Of a stretch of DNA of 64,000 nucleotides, positions 1-9,293 are shown in pieces. The DNA is from Lachnospiraceae bacterium (GTDB lineage Bacteria > Bacillota > Clostridia > Lachnospirales > Lachnospiraceae): NCBI GenBank assembly GCA_014804365.1, contig JAAUZX010000084.1, forward strand, positions 1 through 64,000, in the 5' to 3' direction. A program made the position numbers and the translations under genes. The notes beneath the pieces were generated by a model. That model saw only the letters and a program-made list of their open reading frames with translations, was not told the origin of the DNA and did not search any database. The stretch's first letter is position 1. Every line of letters starts with the position of its first letter.

Positions 1-548
1 AGCTGTAAGATTCCGTAAATAACCAGCACATTCGTAAATGCCATCCATTTCGGGAATATTGTCCTTCCGGAAACCTGCAGATAGAGCCAATATAGAAATG
101 GCGGTAGCATGAATGCCTCGCTTAATACCACAATCCACGAAAAATGAGAAACCAAAGCCTCCGCCGCAGGCAGCGCCGCCGCTTCATAACCATTCCCGTT
201 AAGCCATGCAAATACATACAGAATCATGACATAAAACAGATGGAGACACATCCATGGTGTCAGCCCGAATGCTGTCAGATAATGGTATATTTTCCTGTTC
301 TTTTCCTGTTTTACAAATCCAGCAGTGGTAAACAGCGCAATTCCATATAGCAGGACAGCAGGAAAAGCCACAAGCATGGACAAGGAATTTCTCCATGCAG
401 GTAGCTGTGCCACTCCCTCCGTCAGCCAGTAGACCTGCCCATGGTATGTCGTATTGCCGTACATCATCAGCCAGTCGCCGCTGCCCAAGAAAACACAGCC
501 AAACATACCACAGATCAGTGCGGCAACTTTTTTTCTATTACTCATCAT
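1..548 (-). CDS. Multi-pass membrane protein (DUF6796-like), 3' end cut by window edge
   Basis: Open minus-strand frame not in the ORF track: MMSNRKKVAALICGMFGCVFLGSGDWLMMYGNTTYHGQVYWLTEG...VLVIYGILQ continues off the edge; TGGGAGGATA RBS just upstream of the ATG. Confidence 0.75.
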   Translation of the reverse strand, partial: MMSNRKKVAALICGMFGCVFLGSGDWLMMYGNTTYHGQVYWLTEGVAQLPAWRNSLSMLVAFPAVLLYGIALFTTAGFVKQEKNRKIYHYLTAFGLTPWMCLHLFYVMILYVFAWLNGNGYEAAALPAAEALVSHFSWIVVLSEAFMLPPFLYWLYLQVSGRTIFPKWMAFTNVLVIYGILQ

Positions 549-818
549 TTTATCCTCCCAATTTGCCGTTACATCCTTCCTGTCCCGTTTTGATCGTCTT
601 AATATATCGTGTACTACCTCACACTTTCTCCTTCTGCTTTTCTGTCAACATCTTCAATACCTCATAGCTTGCCGAGCTGACCACATGTCCATCTCGCAGG
701 CATGGACGTGCCATAATGACCACCCAGCTCCGCTTTGCACTCATCGCACCGCTTCTGCAGGGGCTTGTTCCCGATGAAAGCGATACGGCATACTTCATGC
801 GTATCACAAGGGAAACTC

Positions 819-1070
819 TTACTTTACAGAGAACAGACCCTTCTTCTCGTAAGGTTCACTGCTTATTGATATAACTTCATAACCGGTTTTTGCAATCACG
901 TCTTTCAAATCCTGTTCCGTGATATCCTTCTCCGCAATGATGACCGTCTGCTTCTTTGTATGTGAGCTTGTTACCTTTTTCACCTGAAAGGCGTTCCTCA
1001 CCGCCTCATTTATATGTGCCTCGCACATCCCGCAGGCCATTCCCTCTATTCCAACTGTAAGTTTAATCAT
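819..1070 (-). CDS. Heavy-metal-associated (HMA) domain protein, CopZ-like
   Basis: GMACGMCEAHINEAVR metal-binding motif; small single-domain protein. Confidence 0.8.
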   Translation of the reverse strand: MIKLTVGIEGMACGMCEAHINEAVRNAFQVKKVTSSHTKKQTVIIAEKDITEQDLKDVIAKTGYEVISISSEPYEKKGLFSVK

Positions 1071-1107
1071 TCCCACTCTCCTCACTTTCCCAATTATTAC
1101 CTTTTAT

Positions 1108-1171
1108 GGTTAGCAAAAACTAACCCGCGTTCTAGAGGAAAGCGGCTGCTCTTGGTTAGTAGCCACTAACT
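1108..1171. promoter_or_regulatory. Two inverted repeats upstream of the HMA gene (candidate metalloregulator operator)
   Basis: GGTTAG-CAAAAA-CTAACC at 1108-1125 and GGTTAG-TAGCCA-CTAACT at 1154-1171; same 6-nt spacer, 46 bp apart. Confidence 0.6.
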
Positions 1172-1271
1172 CATATTTAATATACTCCTCTTCCAACTCA
1201 TTTGTCAATGATAATCAGTCTTATTTAATAAATTCTATCTGATAAAAAACCATATTGAGCCCTAAACTCCC

Positions 1272-1613
1272 CTAATGCTCGTGCAGTTGATAATCTATAT
1301 CCTCGTCAATCATCTGCAGCATGATATCCGCGCACTCTGGCGCAAACTGCGCTCCCCTTCCTTTTTCGATTTCCGCACGAACCACCTGCTGCGGCAGGAC
1401 ATCACGGTAACTTCGTCTGGAAGTCATCGCATCATAGGCATCCGCAATTCTGATAATCCGTGCATAAAACGGTATATCCTCACCTGCGATTTAGTACGGA
1501 TAGCCCGTTCCGTCATATTTTTCATGATGATACTTCGCTCCGATTGAAATATCCGGAAGTTCCGATATGATTGCAAGAATTTCCCCGCCGATTTCCGGAT
1601 GTTTCTGTATCAT
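1272..1613 (-). pseudogene. HD-GYP domain C-terminal fragment with in-frame stop
   Basis: Minus strand reads MIQKHPEIGGEILAIISELPDISIGAKYHHEKYDGTGYPY*IAGEDIPFYARIIRIADAYDAMTSRRSYRDVLPQQVVRAEIEKGRGAQFAPECADIMLQMIDEDIDYQLHEH*; TAA at 1491-1493 follows the GTGYP motif; no N-terminal HD part. Confidence 0.8.
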
Positions 1614-1970
1614 CCAGTTTCCTGATTGTAATATTTCACTCCCGCCTTGGACAGACCAAGCTTCTCTGCAATCTTTTCCCTGACATGGAATCCGCCTTCC
1701 TTTTCATGCTCTCAGTTAACTTCTTTTTGCTGCAATCCGACAGCTTGCATCCGGCAACGAAAACACACTTTATTTCTCACAATCCATAATAATATACTCG
1801 ACAAAAGCATTAGAAGTAAACTAGCCAAAAGGATAGGCTTTTCATTTGAGAGAGAGTTTTTGATATTTTTTATTTTTCAAAAAAAATTATAAATATAGCG
1901 TGAGATGATGCAAAAATGATGCAAGCCTGTTTTATAATAATCACAAAAAGCAAGAAAAGGTAAAACTGTT

Positions 1971-3317
1971 ATGAAACGACTACTATCAGTACTCAGTGTA
2001 TTTTGTATTCTTTGGCTTATCATACAGGTAAGTGTGTGGGACAAGCCAGATTCCCTTTCTCCCACTGAACAAGATATGCATGAAGGCAATGCCGACTCGG
2101 ACTATGCCTCTCCGCTGCCGACAGACAGCATTCACTCCCAGAAACATATACCCGATATGGTAAGATTACCGGAAAATCCGGAAGTATCTTCTCCCACTAA
2201 AAGGTATATGGATAAAATAAATAACAGCATGGACTATGATTATCTCGATTATGAGAATGAATACGGATATCAGTATAGCACATATACCTACGAAGATGAC
2301 TATGATGGAGATGGAAGTAAAGAAGCGTTCGTTGCAATCGGACAAAAAACAGGCGATACCAAAGATTATCTATTCGGAGATCTCTACTTTGTAAGCGATT
2401 GGGAAATACAGTTATTGGAGAGCAGCGTTTTTATTGGAAAAGAACCGTCCTACGATAAAGCCAATGGAATAACGAACATAGCTTTTGATTACAAACGGGA
2501 TATTTACCCTTTACAGGCTGTTTATATTGTTGAAGACGGGCTGGCCAAACGGCAGAATCCGATAGAGAGAAACCGGACAGAAAAGGCTGTCGTGGGAAAT
2601 GAATTTACTCCGGATGCAGATTTGATGGAACGTATGGCAAATGCAAAAGATTACAGGGAAGATGATTATGAACTGTGTTCCGGATATTCATATTGGTCCA
2701 AAAAACTGGATGGCATGGGATTAGTCAATACAACGGAACATTTTACAACATATGTAATAGGGCATGCGGGCGTTATCATTGAAACGGCGGACAAAGAATA
2801 TCTATATGCAGATCTATGGTACACCTCAAATTATATGATCTCCCCTGATTGGAAAGAGGCTGATTTTGACGGAGACGGCATAAATGAACTTGCTATGATT
2901 ACATATGTCAAACATGGTACAGGACTTTGGGTGGAATCATTATATATGACAGATCAAAATGAGGCGGGCAATTGGGAGATGTATGAATTTCCGGAATCAG
3001 ATTACTGCTTCCAGTTACGAGAGCACTTTGATACCGTTATTGATGGAGATGATATTGGCTTCGTCTTTGATGGATCGCTTATAGGAGCTCCTGAATTGTT
3101 TGAGCAGGGTGTTTCCTACAGATATGATGTGGGTAATCAGATAGAGTTTGCGTACACGCCGGATGGAATAGAAATCATGGCAGAGATAGAAGGCATATGC
3201 ACATCAGGAGAATATTTCAACAACGACTATCCGGGTTATGTGATATCTGCCCATGTAAAACACCTGGGAAATGGAACTTGGCTTCTGGAAAATGTTTGCT
3301 GTCAGACAGAAAAATAG
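1971..3317 (+). CDS. Exported protein with DxDGDG-type calcium-binding/FG-GAP-like motifs
   Basis: N-terminal signal/TM MKRLLSVLSVFCILWLIIQVSV; motifs DYDGDGSKEAFVAI and DFDGDGINELAMI. Confidence 0.7.
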   Translation: MKRLLSVLSVFCILWLIIQVSVWDKPDSLSPTEQDMHEGNADSDYASPLPTDSIHSQKHIPDMVRLPENPEVSSPTKRYMDKINNSMDYDYLDYENEYGYQYSTYTYEDDYDGDGSKEAFVAIGQKTGDTKDYLFGDLYFVSDWEIQLLESSVFIGKEPSYDKANGITNIAFDYKRDIYPLQAVYIVEDGLAKRQNPIERNRTEKAVVGNEFTPDADLMERMANAKDYREDDYELCSGYSYWSKKLDGMGLVNTTEHFTTYVIGHAGVIIETADKEYLYADLWYTSNYMISPDWKEADFDGDGINELAMITYVKHGTGLWVESLYMTDQNEAGNWEMYEFPESDYCFQLREHFDTVIDGDDIGFVFDGSLIGAPELFEQGVSYRYDVGNQIEFAYTPDGIEIMAEIEGICTSGEYFNNDYPGYVISAHVKHLGNGTWLLENVCCQTEK

Positions 3318-3878
3318 CTAATTTGAAAGTATTTTGAGAACACGTTCAACGTCAGGAATATTCTCCAATTCAAAATGCTGACTGTTTTGACTGAATGATT
3401 GCATTGGGGTGAAAAAATCCGTCAACGTATCCAACTCCGAGAGCAGAGAATTCAACATTAGAGTTGAATAGAACCGAATGCTTCCGGTGCCGTCCTGATG
3501 CAGTGTTACATTTCTTGTCGAGTTCATATGATAATCTAAAGTCTTTATATGGTTTTTCCTGAAAGAAAAGATTCTTTTGTTGGTAATTACATAAATAGTC
3601 TTTTTTCTTATGTACGATTTCAGGATGAATCTTCCGAATACTATAAACAATCCGAAACAGACAAACGGGATTCCCCACAGCTTGAAGAAAAAAGGCGCGG
3701 GCATAATAAACGCAGTTGTTTCCCATACAATAGCAAAACCGCACCACAAAATACTGAGCGGAACCATAAAAATATCATATGGAGCCAGAAGATTCCCCTT
3801 GCCAGGTCTGCCGTTCCAGACAACATATTCACCGGGCATTAAATATTTGTTTATCCAATTGTGCTGCTGATAGTCCAT
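3318..3878 (-). CDS. Bacterial PH-like domain membrane protein
   Basis: MPGEYVVWNGRPGKGNLL...two TM segments...YVITNKRIFSFRK, typical of bacterial PH-like membrane proteins. Confidence 0.65.
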   Translation of the reverse strand: MDYQQHNWINKYLMPGEYVVWNGRPGKGNLLAPYDIFMVPLSILWCGFAIVWETTAFIMPAPFFFKLWGIPFVCFGLFIVFGRFILKSYIRKKTIYVITNKRIFSFRKNHIKTLDYHMNSTRNVTLHQDGTGSIRFYSTLMLNSLLSELDTLTDFFTPMQSFSQNSQHFELENIPDVERVLKILSN

Positions 3879-3939
3879 CTTTAGAATCCTTCCTTTTTCT
3901 GCTGTTGCTGCTATTCCTCTTAAATGAAATTTCGATTAC

Positions 3940-4851
3940 CTATAATACAAACGCGCTAAACGCATCCTCTTCCTTATGCCGCTCGCTGTGATACTTCATC
4001 AGATAGGCTTTCATCTCCGTATGCGACTCGCCTAAGTCATCCATGATCGCTTGAAAATTATCCTCGTTCACGCCGCCCAACCTGGTAAGGAACTGATAAT
4101 ACCGCAGGTCATCCCCGTATTCTTCCAGCACGACCCTCCATGTTTCCTCGTTCTGCTGACCCTTGATATGTGCCAGAAGATATGACTCCAGTTCCGCGCG
4201 CACAGACTGCTCCAGTCCATAATCATGCATAAGTCTTAACATCGCCAGCTTGACCTTCTCCCGCCTTCGCTGTTCCATATAGTAATCCCGGTTATTCTCC
4301 CGGCTTCCGTAATCTTCCTCTCCGCACAGCAGCATCTTAGAAAAGCCTTCCGAATCCGCCTTTCGCATCAATGACTCCATCCTGTTGTCCCATTGTCTGA
4401 TCCACTCTTCTGTCCCTGCATTCTCGAAATCAAACAGATAGAATGCATCCAGTCTGCTCATGGTCGCCGCCAGCAGCCACGCGATATCCGCCGTCCTCTT
4501 TTCGCTCTCATCCGCTCCTTCGTCCACGATCTGTTCCAGACAAAAACAGTCCTTAAAAATCCCCTGCCCGATCTCCATACGGTGATAAGGCAGGATAATC
4601 TTTGCCAGCTTGGCACAATAGGCAAAGGCCCAATCGTCTATCCGCGCCACCGATTCCGGAAGGGTGATCTGCCTGAGCACCTTGTTGCTTAGGAACGCCT
4701 TCTTACCGATCTGCGTTACTTTGTAACCTTCAACCAACGCAGGGATCACCACTTCCATGTCCTTACCGCGATAGCCGATCACCACCGCAGTCTCCCCATT
4801 TAGTCCATATTGTATGGAGCCATGCTCCGTAATTTCTTCCTTATACTGCAT
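3940..4851 (-). CDS. Leucine-rich-repeat (BspA-type) protein
   Basis: YKVTQIGKKAFLSNKVLRQITLPESVARIDDWAFAYCAKLAKIILP matches LRR_5/BspA repeats. Confidence 0.7.
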   Translation of the reverse strand: MQYKEEITEHGSIQYGLNGETAVVIGYRGKDMEVVIPALVEGYKVTQIGKKAFLSNKVLRQITLPESVARIDDWAFAYCAKLAKIILPYHRMEIGQGIFKDCFCLEQIVDEGADESEKRTADIAWLLAATMSRLDAFYLFDFENAGTEEWIRQWDNRMESLMRKADSEGFSKMLLCGEEDYGSRENNRDYYMEQRRREKVKLAMLRLMHDYGLEQSVRAELESYLLAHIKGQQNEETWRVVLEEYGDDLRYYQFLTRLGGVNEDNFQAIMDDLGESHTEMKAYLMKYHSERHKEEDAFSAFVL

Positions 4852-4888
4852 ATTATTCTATCCTGCCATTTCAGCTAAGCACACTATC

Positions 4889-5335
4889 CTACAAATTTCT
4901 GTTTATAGCATTGAAAATCTCGAGTTTTAACTCTTCATCATCGTCATAAGTTTCATTCATAACAGCAATAACTATTCTATGAAGTAATTCTTTATCAATT
5001 TTGCTTGCCGCTACATTAAGACTAATATTTTCCATCTTTTGCATAAAGGTTTTTGCAACAGCCATATATCCATTCTGTAAGAGGAATAGTGTCGATAGTG
5101 TTATTGCAAGTCGTTTGTTTCCGTCAGCAAAACAATGGAATTGACACGTACAAAAGAACAAATGTGTCAACTTATCTTCAAAGCTGGGATACCAATCGTC
5201 ATTTTGAATATTATATAGAACACTTTCCAATTTCCCAAAATCAAGTTCTTCCAATGTACCGCCACCGCTGTATTGTATGGTTTTGGCATGAGTCGACCGC
5301 GCCATCTCCGGAGTAATATAATTATATTTTTCCAT
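4889..5335 (-). CDS. Fic/Doc family protein (putative toxin)
   Basis: Catalytic motif FHCFADGNKRLAI (HxFxDGNKR); 148 aa; start overlaps upstream stop (TAATG). Confidence 0.85.
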   Translation of the reverse strand: MEKYNYITPEMARSTHAKTIQYSGGGTLEELDFGKLESVLYNIQNDDWYPSFEDKLTHLFFCTCQFHCFADGNKRLAITLSTLFLLQNGYMAVAKTFMQKMENISLNVAASKIDKELLHRIVIAVMNETYDDDEELKLEIFNAINRNL

Positions 5336-6363
5336 TACTCACTCTCCTTCAACCGAAACAATACATCTTGATGCTCTTCCATAAGTTTTTCCAGTTCATC
5401 ACCGGCTTCACCCAAAAACTTCTCATATTCTTCGGTTTCGAGAGGTTTAATATATTCCTCCAGCTGAAAATGAAAAGCATCTCTCAAAGCCATATCTCTG
5501 CTTGCCATTTTTGTCCTTGCTGATACAATGAGCGGTTTCCACAAAGGAAGCCTCTCAAAAGCCTCAAACAAGTCTGACACTTCCCAGTTATTTAATGGTC
5601 TTCCTAATTGTTCCGACTGTGTTTTAATCATCTCAGCTAATCCGCATTCATACGAGGAAATTAGCGTCAACACCTCAGAATAGAACGTATCCCTAATTCT
5701 TTCCCTTGCGGACAGTTTTAAAATCTGCCGATACTCAGCCGCTTTCTCTTTAAAAATGCTCTGATAAATTTTATCAGTGTATATACCGTATTTGGCATTA
5801 CCCATGGAAACATAATCATGCAGAGCATCTGTAAATTCTCTACGATAATTTTCTTCCTGTAAAAAAGCCCCAATAAAATCTTGATCACGTTGATTAATAT
5901 ATTTGGTTGACCCACCCGCTTTTTGATTTATAGTGTCGATAGCAATGTCCAGCATAATCTGTCGCAAGGTTCTTGCCGCCGGACTCTCAACCATCACCAT
6001 AGAAAGATTAAGAAAAGTGCGAAAATCAAAAATGGCAAGCTGCGGAGTTTTATTACTGATGTTCCCGACATTAATGTCGGGAACATCCTGATCATCTATG
6101 CACTGCAAGAAATCTTTCAAGCGCTTTCCCTTTAGAATTTCATAACCGTTAGCCTCAAATTCCAATTGATATTCACTTACATATCGTTCCACAGTCCTGA
6201 TTTCCACATCAAAATAAGTTGCTACCATCGTTTTAGTAAAACACAGCTTATCTTCAAATATAATACCTTGAAACTGAGTCTGCCTTTGAATTTCTGATAG
6301 CGCCTGTTTATTATTTAAAATATTTTGTCGATCAATCTGTGAAGACGTTAAATCCCTTCTCAT
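5335..6363 (-). CDS. DNA-binding/antitoxin-like partner of Fic/Doc (RhuM-type HTH region)
   Basis: HTH-like region FTKTMVATYFDVEIRTVERYVSEYQLEF; TAATG overlap with the Fic gene. Confidence 0.6.
   Translation of the reverse strand: MRRDLTSSQIDRQNILNNKQALSEIQRQTQFQGIIFEDKLCFTKTMVATYFDVEIRTVERYVSEYQLEFEANGYEILKGKRLKDFLQCIDDQDVPDINVGNISNKTPQLAIFDFRTFLNLSMVMVESPAARTLRQIMLDIAIDTINQKAGGSTKYINQRDQDFIGAFLQEENYRREFTDALHDYVSMGNAKYGIYTDKIYQSIFKEKAAEYRQILKLSARERIRDTFYSEVLTLISSYECGLAEMIKTQSEQLGRPLNNWEVSDLFEAFERLPLWKPLIVSARTKMASRDMALRDAFHFQLEEYIKPLETEEYEKFLGEAGDELEKLMEEHQDVLFRLKESE
6058..6087. repeat. Perfect 30-bp palindrome inside the coding sequence
   Basis: GATGTTCCCGACATT|AATGTCGGGAACATC, 15-bp arms with no loop. 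Confidence 0.95.
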
Positions 6364-6381
6364 ATAAAAACTCCTTACTCA

Positions 6382-7908
6382 TCAAATCGTCAATTCTCCC
6401 AGTGCCTCGATCTGTTCAAGCAGCCCGTCGCTTCGTTCTGTCAACATCAGCTCCTCATTGTGGCGCTGATAGTCCTCACAGCCGTACATACTGATAAATT
6501 TCGCACAGTCCGTCTGTACCGTGCACTCTGTTAAGAGAATCAGCATCTCATTACCGGAACCGAACGTATCCTCAACGAACTGAAAGAGATTGTGCAGTTT
6601 TTCCTTCACTTCTCCTGTTTTCTGTTTATAATCCTCCACTTCCGCCTCGAAGCTGTCCTTCACCTGCGCAAAAGCTTCTGCGCCGCTTCCGGCCTCCTGA
6701 ATTCTCATGCGCTTCTCACATTCGCTTAAGAATTTGATAATCGCCCTGTTTTTACGCTTATCGCGCACCGCCAGTGCTCCCGCTTTCTGCAGAGAATCCA
6801 TGGACTTACGTCTGCCTTCGGCCTGCTGCCCGATCTGCTGTAGCAGCTCCTGTGCACCCGCCCCGGACTCCGCCTTCGCCTTTAACGCTCTGAGCGGATT
6901 CATTACTTCATTTAGAATCTCCGCGCTCAACATATTCTCTTTGATATCCTGCTGCATTCTGTCGATCAGCATGCCCATCAACGATAACCGTTCATCGAAG
7001 TCGGCTTTGCGTGCCTTATCCTTAGCCTGCTCTCTGACAGTGCCGGACAGGATCTCTTCCACTTTATAGTCATTCTTATATTTCTGATACAGATCATAAT
7101 ATGCGGTAAACTCTTTCACCACTCGCTCATTACGCAGATACTGCCCCACGAAGGATTCCTCCACCGTGATTCCTTCCTCCTCGTAGAGCGTCAGCATTTC
7201 GGACAGATCCTCCCACCCTCTGGCTGTAATATAGCTTCTGCCTTTCACCGTGGTCTCCACCTGATAGAAATCTTCTTTTTTCATATCCAGATAATTCAGG
7301 ATCGCCGTGTGCACACCGCGCTCTCTGGCATACTCTTTCCAAATACCGTAATCCGCCTCGATCACCAGAATCTTCAGACGATCCATGGTCACCACGTCAA
7401 ATTCCCGCACCGATTTATTATACTCCGGCGGATTACCGGCCGTCACGATGACCCATCCTTCCGGCACTTGATGCCTGCCGAACACTTTATACTGTAAGAA
7501 TTGCAGCATGGACGGCGCAAGTGTCTCCGACACGCAGTTTATCTCATCCAGAAAGAGGATTCCTTCCTTAATACCGCTCTGTGCCATCACATCATAAACG
7601 GAAGCGATGATTTCGCTCATCGTATACTCCGATACGTCATAGGATTTGCCGTCGTACTCTTTATGCACAATAAAGGGAAGCCCCAATGCAGACTGCCTTG
7701 TGTGATGGGTCATGGAATAAGACACAAGAGCGATTCCCAATTCCTGGGCAATCTGTTCCATAATCGCCGTCTTCCCGATGCCCGGCGCACCGAGCAGAAA
7801 TATGGGCCGCTGTCTGACGATGGGAATCCGATACTCCCCCTCCTCGTCTTTTTTCAAATATATTTTTACGGAATCCTTAATATAGTTCTTTGCCTCTTTA
7901 ATATTCAT
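6382..7908 (-). CDS. MoxR-type AAA+ ATPase
   Basis: Walker A FLLGAPGIGKTAIM, Walker B GILFLDEINCVSE, VTAGNPPEYN sensor region. Confidence 0.85.
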   Translation of the reverse strand: MNIKEAKNYIKDSVKIYLKKDEEGEYRIPIVRQRPIFLLGAPGIGKTAIMEQIAQELGIALVSYSMTHHTRQSALGLPFIVHKEYDGKSYDVSEYTMSEIIASVYDVMAQSGIKEGILFLDEINCVSETLAPSMLQFLQYKVFGRHQVPEGWVIVTAGNPPEYNKSVREFDVVTMDRLKILVIEADYGIWKEYARERGVHTAILNYLDMKKEDFYQVETTVKGRSYITARGWEDLSEMLTLYEEEGITVEESFVGQYLRNERVVKEFTAYYDLYQKYKNDYKVEEILSGTVREQAKDKARKADFDERLSLMGMLIDRMQQDIKENMLSAEILNEVMNPLRALKAKAESGAGAQELLQQIGQQAEGRRKSMDSLQKAGALAVRDKRKNRAIIKFLSECEKRMRIQEAGSGAEAFAQVKDSFEAEVEDYKQKTGEVKEKLHNLFQFVEDTFGSGNEMLILLTECTVQTDCAKFISMYGCEDYQRHNEELMLTERSDGLLEQIEALGELTI

Positions 7909-7948
7909 TCTCTATTACCCGATTCTCCTGTCATGCACTATCCCGATT

Positions 7949-9277
7949 TCAATGTACCACTTCTTCCGGCTCCTCCAGCTCTTCTTCGTCCAGCACAAGC
8001 TTAATCGCCCACGGCGGCACCTTCGGCGCATTATCATCCTCATGAAGAAATACGAAAGCCACGTCGTAGTCCGGCATCTGTTCCGGATAGATTCCGTAAC
8101 CGTCTGTGAAATAGAGTAATCCCTTAAGATTATCAAACTCCTGTTCTTCCCTTAACTTTTCCACGTACTCGAACACCGGTCTGAAATCCGTGGACCCGAA
8201 GCCAGTCAGCTTTCCCTTTTCCATAAAATCATCGAACTGTTCCCGTTTCGTGATCTTAGTATCCTGCCGCACCTCGCTGTCGCACTGGATGATATGCACA
8301 TTGATCTTATGAAAGAAGTTCTCACCCTCCTGCATGATATTGTAGGTTTTCTGCAAGAAATCCTGCACCACTTTACCCCTGCACGACGCGGAGGTATCCA
8401 AGGCAATCACGAAATCCTTGATTTTATTACTGTCCTTGTATTCAAGCGGCTCCACCAGCGGCATGTTGCCATAGGTATGAAGTCCGTACGTATAATATAT
8501 ATAGTCAAACTCATCGTCATTGACCCGGATCGATTCTCCCATGACCATAAATTTCTTCAGAAAATCCGTATAATCGTACCGCTCCCGCATTGCTTCTTTC
8601 AGATTCTGTTCCACACTCTCGGCGTTATTTTTATCTTTACTGAAGCTCTTTAAGTCGGCTCTGATCCGCTCGCTTACTTTACGCCACTCTGCCTGGGACA
8701 GTTCCAGTTCTTCCCGTCTGTCCCAATAAATATGCTCGTCATAATGACAAAGCTTATACCATTCCTTCTTCGCCTTCTCGGACGGTTCTTCGATCCGAAA
8801 ATGCCTGTAAAGCTTCTCCGCTGTCAGTCCGCCCGCCTGCTTCTCTAAAATCTCCAACCGGCTTCGCAGCATATCATCGGAAGGCAGCGCCGTCAAGTGC
8901 AGATTCATGTCCAGAATCGTATGCTCCACCGCAATATCCGTCGCCATATCCCAATACTGCCGGTTCATTTTATCCGTCTCGAAACTATGATAGAAAATAC
9001 AGTGCAAAAGCGTATGCAGATACAGCCTTGCCGCATAGCCCTGCGCCGTCTTATACTGTCCAAGCAGCAGCACGGGATCATAGTATAGCTTCGCACCGTC
9101 GAAAAGGTGTGCGCCGGTCTGCTCCCTGCACTCCACCTTGAACTTAGACAGAGCCACATCCAGAAACCGCATATTGACTAAGATGCCATCGTGTGCAAGA
9201 CGCATGATCTCTTCTGCGAGCTTTCGTATTTGAAGTTGTCGATCCGTTTGGCTCATTTGACCCATAACCAATGCCAT
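7949..9277 (-). CDS. VWA-like domain protein with N-terminal DUF2201-type putative metallopeptidase domain
   Basis: N-terminal HTLLHCIFYHSF and DIAVEHTILD; C-terminal MIDAS-like DTSAS and FTDGYG. Confidence 0.8.
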   Translation of the reverse strand: MALVMGQMSQTDRQLQIRKLAEEIMRLAHDGILVNMRFLDVALSKFKVECREQTGAHLFDGAKLYYDPVLLLGQYKTAQGYAARLYLHTLLHCIFYHSFETDKMNRQYWDMATDIAVEHTILDMNLHLTALPSDDMLRSRLEILEKQAGGLTAEKLYRHFRIEEPSEKAKKEWYKLCHYDEHIYWDRREELELSQAEWRKVSERIRADLKSFSKDKNNAESVEQNLKEAMRERYDYTDFLKKFMVMGESIRVNDDEFDYIYYTYGLHTYGNMPLVEPLEYKDSNKIKDFVIALDTSASCRGKVVQDFLQKTYNIMQEGENFFHKINVHIIQCDSEVRQDTKITKREQFDDFMEKGKLTGFGSTDFRPVFEYVEKLREEQEFDNLKGLLYFTDGYGIYPEQMPDYDVAFVFLHEDDNAPKVPPWAIKLVLDEEELEEPEEVVH

Positions 9278-9293
9278 GCCCTTCTCTCAATCT

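Noticed and set aside
619-807. 62-aa minus ORF, with an alternate frame reading KPLQKRCDECKAELGGHYGTSMPARWTCGQLGKL*
   Set aside because: No recognisable family in either frame and no clear RBS; possibly a remnant but not supportable as a gene.
5923-6135. 70-aa plus ORF containing DVPDINVGNI
   Set aside because: Not a gene; it exists because the 30-bp palindrome reads the same on both strands.
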